Below are positions 36,638 to 48,900 of a DNA stretch of 64,000 nucleotides, piece by piece. The stretch comes from Leptodactylus fallax (lineage: Eukaryota; Chordata; Amphibia; Anura; Leptodactylidae): the NCBI GenBank assembly GCA_947044405.1, contig CAMRHE010000504.1, positions 1 to 64,000 on the forward strand, given 5' to 3'. A program made the translations under genes and the position numbers. Each line of letters starts with the position of its first letter. Position 1 is the first letter of the stretch. Below the pieces are notes generated by a model. The model was given only the letters and a program-made list of their open reading frames with translations, was not told the DNA's origin and made no database searches.

Positions 36638-39600
36638 AGCAGCAGAAACAGCAAGAGGCGAGAGCAGAATGGCGAGCCGAGCAGTGGCCATAACAAAGTA
36701 TAAGAGATCAGAAGGAATCAACCGGTCTAGGGAGGCAAAAATCAAGAAGACATAAAGGACGGGAAGAAGAAAGTTTCTAAGTTTTGTTTGATCTCTGAAC
36801 AGAGAGGAAGTCTTAAAGAAACCTTGTGTCACAAAAAGAGATCGGTTTTACGATGAAGATGACAAGCAAAATGATCTGTAAATCTGAGCAGGGCCAAGAC
36901 TTTACGCGAGGCCTTTGTTGAATGTCACCGGACAGGCTCAAACCTGCTGTGAGTACAGATGGAGACTCGGCAGAGATTATACACTGGAGATGAGCGGTTA
37001 ATACCTGGGAGCAGTCAATCGGGTGAAGACGTTCATTCCTCATCGCCATAGAAGGAACTGAATATTTAAAAATCATATCAAAGAGATGATGCAAAATTCA
37101 TACGTCTTCATCCATCGCGGCACTTATTACTGAGCGGACGTTACATTCCAGGATCTGGAAATGGAGATGGAGAGTCCGTGTGACTCAGGTTATGATTTAT
37201 GTCACATTATGTTGTATAATACTCTACAAATCACCAAAAAGTCTGCTCGAGCTCTTGTGAAGACTCATAAACTGAAGCTCATGTACTTAACTGACTTTAT
37301 AAGTGGAACAGCGCCACTTCTGTCTATAGGCTGTGTCTGGTATTACAGCTTATCCCCATAAAAGTATAGCATACACAGCCCATGGACATAAGTGACGCTG
37401 ATCCTGGGACAATAATCAGACATTTTACTCTAATCCAAGGCTATCCCTTTAACCCCATAAGCACCACAATTAATAACGATTTTTCTGGGGCAAGTGAAGT
37501 AGAACCCATCCTCCCTACTTGTTTTTCACATAATTTCAACCCACATAATATTGCCATATAGTGTATATCAAATGGAAAAAAGAAACAACACTTAAGAATG
37601 TTCGTTGTATTTTGAGATTTCTTAAAGTTATAAAGCAGCATTTTGGGACATAACCCATCCTTCTTCAGGTCAGGTTACATCTGCAGTGACCTTTCAGCGC
37701 AGGTACCTAAGATGAAGAAGGGTTTTTCATCTCCCGAAACGTTGCTTTATGCACTGGCGGGAACTTTAAAAAAATCTCAATTGGCAAAGAATCTTTTTGA
37801 GGGCTATCTTTATTTTTTATTGATAAAATATTGCAGTTTTTTTTTTTTTAACTATACTTTGGTATTATTATGAGAAAAGTAGACTGCATTCTTCACTACT
37901 TTTGATTTTAGTGAGGATCTGTGGTGACTGTGATGAGTCAAAAGGGAGGCATATGTTAGTGCTGTTAACCACTTCTCCTAGTGTGTGTGATTGTGTCGCA
38001 GAAAGACCACATCATAATATCGCCACATAGTGCTGAAATAAAATGTAGCATTCACATATTATAGTTCAATTTCCAAATAATACCACCATGCATGGTCAAA
38101 AAATCTTGGGTGGTATGACCTTGGAATTTCCATCGTCTTAAGCCCTGTGGGAGGTATTGGAGGACGCTAGGCAATTGCCCAGTTGACCACCTCCGAGACT
38201 CACCCCTGGACATCTAGAAAGGGCCTCCCTTTGATATCTCTATGAGACCTATCCCTCTTCTGTTAAGAACGTTACAGCCTTTATGGGTCATATCAAATCA
38301 TTCAGTATTTATTTGTTGTGGAGAATAAAAGGTGTTGAAAAATCTGGAATTATAGAGGGCAATTAAATATAATGTTTTCAGGTACATTAATCCTTAAAGG
38401 CTCAATCGAGTCGGAGCAGCTCGAGGCATAACCACCTCCACACCCCATCTAATCTCCAATCCTTCCTTCAAAAACATGACACTACGGAAGATCAACTCCT
38501 AAATTATTATTAATGCCTTGCTTTAGAAATATTTTTTTATCGAAACCCCTAAAAATTGAATATGATTTTCCTTCTCTCCTGTCTATTTTTTCGTGGTGCC
38601 AATCTTCTGGTTGTAATAACATCTCTCACTCTTGATTTTGATTAACTGTCTTCTCGGATAATTTGCTCCGGGAATGGAACAGCAAAGCAACAAGTTTTTT
38701 TTTTTTTTTTGCAACCTACCCAATTTTTTGCAATTTGTCAACCTCTACCCCACTGCCAATTAAGATGTTAATGTGGGTTGTGTTCGATGTGCGGAGAGTC
38801 GTTCATTTTCAATTTTTTTTTATTTTCATTTTGATAAGCTCTTAAAATAAAAATAAAAAAATCTAAAAAATTGAGATACTCAGTGTTCCGCGTCGGCATT
38901 GAAGCGGCTGCAATTGTTTTCACCTGAAATAGATGCCGTGTGCCCGATAGAGATAATATGATCTACAATAAATGAAATGAATACAATTCTGCATTCTTTC
39001 CTATCTGATTTTGCTGGAGATGACTCGGCCGGGCGTGAGGAGGGGGTTTCGGACTGCGGCGGTGGCGATGGGTCCGGCACCTTCCTATGCATTTATAAGG
39101 CTTAATTTGCTGTTGATTGTTTATTAGTCTTTCTCCGGCTCGGCTCCTATGAATTTGAGATCAGATAAAGGAGCTAAATGGCTCTTCTCATCTTCTCTTT
39201 CCAGGGAGATAGCCGAGATTACATTCTTATTTATAAAGGACTTCACGGCCAGGAGAAGGAGAGTGAAGAGTCCATCATCTGGAAGTCTTTGGAGACTTCT
39301 CGTCAAGTTTGTAAAGTTTTATAGAAAAGGATAAGACTTGCAGACAAGACCATGAGCATACATATATTCTAGAAGTGAGGACAAGGAGTAAGGAGATACA
39401 ATGAGGCAGATTTACTAAGACTGGTGTATCGTACCGACTGGTCAGGGGAGCAGTGCCTTGCGCCAAAGATCTTGGTGCATGAAGGGGGCCAAGGTCCCAC
39501 ATGCCCCCTAGAAAGTCACAGCATTATGAATGGACATGGTAGATGGAGGCTGCTACAGATTTTGCACTGGGACACAAGACCCCAAGTTGTGTTTCTGAGA

Positions 39601-40553
39601 GCAGGATCACCCAATGTATGGGGAACGAATTTGCTGATCCAATTGCTCATTTTCTAGGGAAATTTTTGCAGGGTCATGACTTCATTGGAACATAGGACTC
39701 CTACAAACACCTCTGGGTTGCATCAGGGCCTAGCTACTCGAAGGAGATCATGGACATATGTACCAACAGTCCTGTGGGCTTGCTTGATATTTTGCAAAGC
39801 AAATCTTAAAAGGGTTATGATTTATGGAAATTTGCCAAATCAGGGGCGTTCTCATGCACCTCTGGAGTGGTCCTAAACTATGTCATACACATGCGAATAC
39901 TTCATGATGTCATTACCCTACACAACACTTCAGTATCTGTGTTAGACATAGGACATGCAGGTTTCTGTGATAGATCACCATACAGTATTAGATTGTAAGC
40001 TCTGGGGATCAGGATACCCCATCCTTACAAAATTAATATATTGTCCCCAGTATAACTTTGCAGAACGTCTGAGCTTCAGGACACTTGTAAGTTGGAGAAG
40101 TATAAATTATATATAAGTCTGATAATAATGAGACACAACTTATCGCTTTTCATTTCTCCCATCTGGAAGATCTCAGCCGTCTCCGCACACTCGCGGCTCG
40201 CCTGGCGCAATTCTCAGAGAAGGCCTATAAAACATTGAAATTCCCAAGTCAGCAATACTAAATACTTAAAACAAGTATGGATAGACTCAAAGCTCTAAAA
40301 TACTTCAAAGCTGACAAGAAAATGCATTACTGACTCCGTGTTGCCAGTACAAATATACAGTCGGAGTACATTTGCTTTGATAAAAACGTTTATCACAGCG
40401 GCCGGGTGCATAAATTGGATTTATACATGAAGTTGCTGCTTGTACGGAATGTAGATGTGAGAGGTGCGAAAAGCAAGAACTGGGATAGAGTATAACATGA
40501 CCTGACCTGTGCACAGAGGGATTGTGGGAAACTGTAAATATCCTAGATGTAAT
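36638..40553. other. Non-coding stretch, mostly unique-looking
   Basis: No gene recognised in about 3.9 kb. Simple T runs occur at about 37832 and 38696. About 37640-37760 (TCATCTCCCGAAACGTTGC) looks like interspersed-repeat wording. About 38880-39330 and 40140-40280 are non-repetitive with balanced composition and are the best places to look for conserved non-coding elements. Confidence 0.4.
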
Positions 40554-43500
40554 ATAATAGTTATATGTTATACATAGGGGGCAGTATTAGAGCAGTTATA
40601 TTATTGTACATAGGAGGTAGTATTATAGTAGTTATATTCTTGTACATAGGAGTAGTATTATAGTAGTTATATTCTTGTACATAGGGGCAGTATTATAGTA
40701 GTTATATTCTTATACATAGGAGCAGTATTATAGTAGTTATATTCTTGTACATAGGAGCAGTATTATAGTAGTTATATTCTAGTACATAGTAGTATTATAG
40801 TAGTTATATTCTTGTACATAGGGGGCAGTATTATAGTAGTTATATTCTTGTACATAGGAGCAGTATTATAGTAATTATATTCTTGTACATAGGGGCAGTA
40901 TTATAGTAGTTATATTCTTGTACATAGGAGCAGTATTATAGTGTTATATTCTTGTACATAGGAGTAGTATTATAGTAGTTATATTCTTGTACATAGGAGC
41001 AGTATTATAGTAGTTATATTCATGTACATAGGAGCAGTATTATAGTAGTTATATTCTTGTACATAGGAGCAGTATTATAGTAGTTATATTCTTGTACATA
41101 GGAGGCAGTATTATAGTAGTTATATTCTTGTACATAGGAGTAGTATTATAGTAGTTATATTCTTGTACATAAGGGAAGTATTATAGTAGTTATATTCTTG
41201 TACATAGGAGCAGTATTATAGTAGTTATATTCTTGTACATAGGAGGTAGTATTATAGTAGTTATATTCTTGTACATAGGAGCAGTATTATAGTAGTTATA
41301 TTCTTGTACATAGGAGTAGTATTATAGTAGTTATATTCTTGTACATAGGAGCAGTATTATAGCAGTTATATTCTTGTACATAGGAGTAGTATTATAGTAG
41401 TTATATTCTTGTACATAGCAGTAGTGTTATAGTAGTTATATTCTTGTACATAGGAGCAGTATTATAGTAGTTATATTCTTGTACATAGGGGGCAGTATTA
41501 TAGTAGTTATATTCTTGTACATAGGAGTAGTATTATAGTAGTTATATTCTTGTACATAGGGGGCAGTATTATAGTAGTTGTATTCTTGTACATAGGAGTA
41601 GTATTATAGTAGTTATATTCTTGTACATAGGGGGCAGTATTATAGTAGTTGTATTCTTGTACATAGGAGGTAGTATTATAGTAGTTATATTCTTGTACAT
41701 AGGAGTTAGTATTATAGTAGTTATATTCTTGTACATAGGAGCAGTATTATAGTAGTTATATTCTTGTACATAGGAGGTAGTATTATAGTAGTTATATTCT
41801 TGTACATAGGAGCAGTAATATAGTAGTTATATTCTTGTACATAGGAGGTAGTATTATAGTAGTTATATTCTTGTACATAGCAGTAGTGTTATAGTAGTTA
41901 GATTCTTGTACATAGGAGTAGTATTATAATAGTTATATTCTTGTACATAGGAGCAGTATTATAGTAGTTATATTCTTGTACATAGGAGGTAGTATTATAG
42001 TAGTTATATTCTTGTACATAGGAGGCAGTATTATAGTAGTTATATTCTTGTATATAGGAGGTAGTATTATAGTAGTTATATTCTTGTACATAGGAGGTAG
42101 TATTATAGTAGTTATATTCTTGTACATAGGAGCAGTATTATAGTAGTTATATTCTTGTACATAGGAGGTAGTATTATAGTAGTTATATTCTTGTACATAG
42201 GAGCAGTATTATAGTAGTTATATTCTTGTACATAGGAGCAGTATTATAGTAGTTATATTCTTGTACATAGGAGCAGTATTATAGTAGTTATATTCTTGTA
42301 CATAGGAGCAGTATTATAGTAGTTATATTCTTGTACATAGGAGCAGTATTATAGTAGTTATATTCTTGTACATAGGAGGTAGTATTATAGTAGTTATATT
42401 CTTGTACATAGGAGTAGTATTATAGTAGTTATATTCTTGTACATAGGAGCAGTATTATAGTAGTTATATTCTTGTACATAGGAGCAGTATTATAGTAGTT
42501 ATATTCTTGTACATAGGAGCAGTATTATAGTAGTTATATCCTTGTACATAGGAGGCAGTATTATAGTAGTTATATTCTTGTACATAGGAGTAGTATTATA
42601 GTAGTTATATTCTTGTACATAAGGGAAGTATTATAGTAGTTATATTCTTGTACATAGGAGCAGTATTATAGTAGTTATATTCTTGTACATAGGAGGTAGT
42701 ATTATAGTAGTTATATTCTTGTACATAGGAGAAGTATTATAGTAGTTATATTCTTGTACATAGGAGTAGTATTATAGTAGTTATATTCTTGTACATAGGA
42801 GCAGTATTATAGCAGTTATATTCTTGTACATAGGAGTAGTATTATAGTAGTTATATTCTTGTACATAGCAGTAGTGTTATAGTAGTTATATTCTTGTACA
42901 TAGGAGCAGTATTATAGTAGTTATATTCTTGTACATAGGGGGCAGTATTATAGTAGTTATATTCTTGTACATAGGAGTAGTATTATAGTAGTTATATTCT
43001 TGTACATAGGGGGCAGTATTATAGTAGTTGTATTCTTGTACATAGGAGTAGTATTATAGTAGTTATATTCTTGTACATAGGGGGCAGTATTATAGTAGTT
43101 GTATTCTTGTACATAGGAGGTAGTATTATAGTAGTTATATTCTTGTACATAGGAGTTAGTATTATAGTAGTTATATTCTTGTACATAGGAGCAGTATTAT
43201 AGTAGTTATATTCTTGTACATAGGAGGTAGTATTATAGTAGTTATATTCTTGTACATAGGAGCAGTATTATAGTAGTTATATTCTTGTACATAGGAGGTA
43301 GTATTATAGTAGTTATATTCTTGTACATAGCAGTAGTGTTATAGTAGTTATATTCTTGTACATAGGAGTAGTATTATAATAGTTATATTCTTGTACATAG
43401 GAGCAGTATTATAGTAGTTATATTCTTGTACATAGGAGGTAGTATTATAGTAGTTATATTCTTGTACATAGGAGGCAGTATTATAGTAGTTATATTCTTG

Positions 43501-45122
43501 TATATAGGAGGTAGTATTATAGTAGTTATATTCTTGTACATAGGAGGTAGTATTATAGTAGTTATATTCTTGTACATAGGAGCAGTATTATAGTAGTTAT
43601 ATTCTTGTACATAGGAGGTAGTATTATAGTAGTTATATTCTTGTACATAGGAGCAGTATTATAGTAGTTATATTCTTGTACATAGGAGCAGTATTATAGT
43701 AGTTATATTCTTGTACATAGGAGCAGTATTATAGTAGTTATATTCTTGTACATAGGAGCAGTATTATAGTAGTTATATTCTTGTACATAGGAGGTAGTAT
43801 TATAGTAGTTATATTCTTGTACATAGGAGGCAGTATTATAGTAGTTATATTCTTGTACATAGGAGCAGTATTATAGTAGTTATATTCTTGTACATAGGGG
43901 CAGTATTATAGTAGTTATATTCTTGTACATAGGAGTAGTATTATAGTAGTTATATTCTTGTACATAGGAGCAGTATTATAGTAGTTATATTCTTGTACAT
44001 AGGAGGCAGTATTATAGTAGTTATATTCTTGTACAAAGGAGCAGTATTATAGTAGTTATATTCTTGTACATAGGGGCAGTATTATAGTAGTTATATTCTT
44101 GTACATAGGAGCAGTATTATAGTAGTTATATTCTTGTACATAGGAGCAGTATTATAGTAGTTATATTCTTGTACATAGGGGGCAGTATTATAGTAGTTAT
44201 ATTCTTGTACATAGGAGCAGTATTATAGTAGTTATATTCTTGTACATAGGAGTAGTATAGTAGTTATATTCTTGTACATAGGAGCAGTATTATAGTAGTT
44301 ATATTCTTGTACATAGGAGCAGTATTATAGTAGTTATATTCTTGTACATAGGGGCAGTATTATAGTAGTTATATTCTTGTACATAGGAGTAGTATTATAG
44401 TAGTTATATTCTTGTACATAGGAGCAGTATTATAGTAGTTATATTCTTGTACATAGGAGGCAGTATTATAGTAGTTATATTCTTGTACAAAGGAGCAGTA
44501 TTATAGTAGTTATATTCTTGTACATAGGGGCAGTATTATAGTAGTTATATTCTTGTACATAGGAGCAGTATTATAGTAGTTATATTCTTGTACATAGCAG
44601 TAGTGTTATAGTAGTTATATTCTTGTACATAGGAGCAGTATTATAGTAGTTATATTCTTGTACATAGGGGGCAGTATTATAGTAGTTATATTCTTGTACA
44701 TAGGAGCAGTATTATAGTAGTTATATTCTTGTACATAGGAGTAGTATAGTAGTTATATTCTTGTACATAGGAGCAGTATTATAGTAGTTATATTCTTGTA
44801 CATAGGAGGTAGTATTATAGTAGTTATATTCTTGTACATAGGAGCAGTATTATAGTAGTTATATTCTTGTACATAGGAGTAGTATTATAGTAGTTATATT
44901 CTTGTACATGGGAGCAGTATTATAGTAGTTATATTCTTGTACATAGGGGCAGTATTATAGTAGTTATATTCTTGTACATAGGAGGCAGTATTATAGTAGT
45001 TATATTCTTGTATATAGGGGGCAGCATTATAGTAGTTATATTCTTATACATAGGAGTAGTATTATAGTAGTTATATTCTTGTACATAGGAGTCGTATTAT
45101 AATAGTTATATTCTTGTACATT
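40554..45122. repeat. 35-bp minisatellite array 2, about 4.6 kb
   Basis: Roughly 130 copies of the same 35-bp unit as array 1 (GTATTATAGTAGTTATATTC, TTGTACATAGGAGCA). Edge copies decay at both ends. Internally it contains a duplication at a 1450-bp offset of about 1.35 kb and a smaller one at about 454-489 bp offset, recognised from shared rare variants. Confidence 0.97.
40980..43780. repeat. 1450-bp-offset duplication within 35-bp array 2
   Basis: About 40980-42330 recurs at about 42430-43780 with only a handful of differences. Diagnostic rare variants occur in both: ACATAAGGGAAGTATT at 41168 and 42618, CTTGTATATAGG at about 42050 and 43500, and GCAGTAGTGTTATAG in two positions per copy. 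Confidence 0.85.
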
Positions 45123-45904
45123 AAGTGATATATTATTTATTTGCTATATGGTCAGATTTATTTTCTACTTATTATATTAATTGGTTATCTTGGATTTATA
45201 ATGTGAAGTTTCCAGAACAAATAATCCGATCTATTCTTTGCTGTTCATTCTTTTCTTATTTTCAACATAGCAAATTCAACCTTCAGAATTATTAGGAATG
45301 AAAATTTCCATCACTGTTTACCATGTATAGAATATGTACATGACAGCCGGTGATTAATATCTCGGTGACACAGAGCATGGTAATCTATAGTGAGTAATGA
45401 CTTTTCTTGCTTAGCTTCTCTTATTGTGCCGCCTGTCAATGTTCTCTTACATATGTTCTGTCTCATGTGCTTACGCCCCTCCAATGTGTTAAAAGTGAGG
45501 ATTTTTTTTATTAAAACATATGCAGGAGCAATAATCTGGATGTGCGACAAGCTCCCCAGATGTCATTATTATCCACCAGAGCTCATCCAATGGCAGCAGG
45601 CCTAGGATATTGCAGCTGTGAGTTCTGCACAAGCAGGAAGCTCGACTCGCTGGGTACAAAACAATAAAACAAATTAGTGTAATTAGTTTCTTTGAAAAGA
45701 TTCAACCCCCTTTAAAGTAATAAGTTTAATTATATATTTACTGTCAGAAATGCTGCTTCTGCGCTTTCCAAACTGAGAGAGATGTCTACCTAGGACTGCT
45801 AACTGTTTCCTGTCTGGAAAAGTTTTTGCAAAACTGCAACTGACAAAAGGCACAGGATTTTATATATTTAAAGGGACATGTTCAGAAAGACTCATTGACT
45901 TCTA
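45123..45904. other. Non-coding spacer between 35-bp and 97-bp arrays
   Basis: No gene recognised. Does not resemble the 2.8 kb between the first pair of arrays. Confidence 0.5.
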
Positions 45905-48900
45905 TAATGTAATGTATGTACACAGTGACTGCACCAGCAGAACAGTGAGTGCAGCTCTGGAGTATAATACAGGATGTAACTCAGGATCAGTACAGGATAA
46001 GTAATGTAATGTATGTACACAGTGACTGCACCAGCAGAATAGTGAGTGCAGCTCTGGAGTATAATACAGGATGTAACTCAGGGTCAGTACAGGATAAGTA
46101 ATGTAATGTATGTACATAGTGACTGCACCTGCAGAATAGTGAGTGCAGCTCTGGGGTATAATATAGGATGTAACTCAGGATCAGTACAGAATAAGTAATG
46201 TAATGTATGTACACAGTGACTGTATCAGCAGAATAGTGAGTGCAGCTCTGGAGTATAATACAGGATGTAACTCAGGATCAGTACAGGATAAGTAATGTAA
46301 TGTATGTACACAGTGACTGCACCAGCAGAACAGTGAGTGCAGCTCTGGAGTATAATACAGGATGTAACTCAGGATCAGTACAGGATAAGTAATGTAATGT
46401 ATGTACACAGTGACTGCACCAGCAGAATAGTGAGCGCAGCTCTGGGGTATAATACAGGATGTAACTCAGGATCAGTACAGGATATGTAATGTAATGTATG
46501 TACACAGTGACTGTACCAGCAGAATAGTGAGTGCAGCTCTGGAGTATAATACAAGATGTAACTCAGGATCAGTACAGGATAAGTAATGTAATGTATGTAC
46601 ACAGTGACTGCACCAGCAGAATAGTGAGTGCAGCTCTGGAGTATAATACAGGATGTAACTCAGGATCAGTACAGGATATGTAATGTAATGTATGTACACA
46701 GTGACTGCACCAGCAGAATAGTGAGCGCAGCTCTGGGGTATAATACAGGATGTAACTCAGGATCAGTACAGGATATGTAATGTAATGTATGTACACAGTG
46801 ACTACACCAGTAGAATAGTGAGCGCAGCTCTGGAGTATAATACAGGATGTAACTCAGGATCAGTACAGGATATGTAATGTAATGTATGTACACAGTGACT
46901 GCACCAGCAGAATAGTGAGCGCAGCTCTGGAGTATAATACAGGATGTAACTCAGGATCCGTACTGGATAAGTAATGTAATTTATGTACACAGTGACTGCA
47001 CCAGCAGAATAGTGAGCGCAGCTCTGGAGTATAATACAGGATGTAACTCAGGATCAGTACAGGATATGTAATGTAATGTATGTATACAGTGACTGCACCA
47101 GCAGAATAGTGAGCGCAGCTCTGGAGTATAATACAGGATGTAACTCAGGATCAGTACAGGATAAGTAATGTAATGTATGTACACAGTGACTGTACCAGCA
47201 GAATAGTGAGCGCAGCTCTGGAGTATAATACAGGATGTATCTCAGGATCAGTACAGGATAAGTAATGTAATGTATGTACACAGTGAATACACCAGTAGAA
47301 TAGTGAGTGCAGCTCTGGAGTATAACACTGGATGTAACTCAGGATCAGTACAGGATAAGTAATGTAATGTATGTACACAGTGACTGCACCAGCAGAATAG
47401 TGAGCGCAGCTCTGGAGTATAATACAGGATGTAACTCAGGATCAGTACAGGATAAGTAATGTAATGTATGTACACAGTGACTGCACCAGCAGAATAGTGA
47501 GTGCAGCTCTGGAGTATAATACAGGATGTAACTCAGGATCAGTACAGGATAAGTACTGTAATGTATGTACATAGTGACTGTACCAGCAGAATAGTGAGTG
47601 CAGCTCTGGAGTAAAATACAGGATGTAACTCAGGATCAGTACAGGATAAGTAATGTAATGTATGTACACAGTGACTGCACCAGCAGAACAGTGAGTGCAG
47701 CTCTGGAGTATAATACAGGATGTAACTCAGGATCAGTACAGGATAAGTAATGTAATGTATGTACACAGTGACTGCACCAGCAGAATAGTGAGTGCAGCTC
47801 TGGAGTATAATACAGGATGTAACTCAGGATCAGTACAGGATAAGTAATGTAATGTATGTACACAGTGACTGCACCAGCAGAATAGTGAGTGCAGCTCTGG
47901 AGTATAATACAGGATGTAACTCAGGATCAGTACAGGATAAGTAATGTAATGTATGTACACAGTAACTGCACCAGCAGAATAGTGAGCGCAGCTCTGGGGT
48001 ATAATACAGGATGTAACTCAGGATCAGTACAGGATATGTAATGTAATGTATGTACACAGTGACTGTACCAGCAGAATAGTGAGTGCAGCTCTGGAGTATA
48101 ATACAAGATGTAACTCAGGGTCAGTACAGGATAAGTAATGTAATGTATGTACACAGTGACTGCACCAGCAGAATAGTGAGTGCAGCTCTGGAGTATAATA
48201 CAGGATGTAACTCAGGATCAGTACAGGATATGTAATGTAATGTATGTACACAGTGACTGCACCATCAGAATAGTGAGCGCAGCTCTGGGGTATAATACAG
48301 GATGTAACTCAGGATCAGTACAGGATAAGTAATGTAATGTATGTACACAGTGACTGTACCAGCAGAATAGTGAGCGCAGCTCTGGAGTATAATACACGAT
48401 GTAACTCAGGATCAGTACAGGATAAGTAATGTAATGTATGTACACAGTGACTGTACCAGCAGAATAGTGAGCGCAGCTCTGGAGTATAATACAGGATGTA
48501 ACTCAGGATCCGTACTGGATAAGTAATGTAATTTATGTACACAGTGACTGCACCAGCACAATAGTGAGTGCGGCTCTGGAGTATAATACAGGATGTAACT
48601 CAGGATCAGTACAGGATATGTAATGTAATGTAGGTACACAGTGACTGCACCAGCAGAATAGTGAGCGCAGCTCTGGAGTATAATACAGGAAGTAACTCAG
48701 GATCAGTACAGGATATGTAATGTAATGTATGTACACAGTGACTGCACCAGCAGAATAGTGAGTGCAGCTCTGGAGTATAATACAGGATGTAACTCAGGAT
48801 CAGTACAGGATAAGTAATGTAATGTATGTACACAGTGACTGTACCAGCAGAATAGTGAGCGCAGCTCTGGAGTATAATACAGGATGTAACTCAGGATCAG

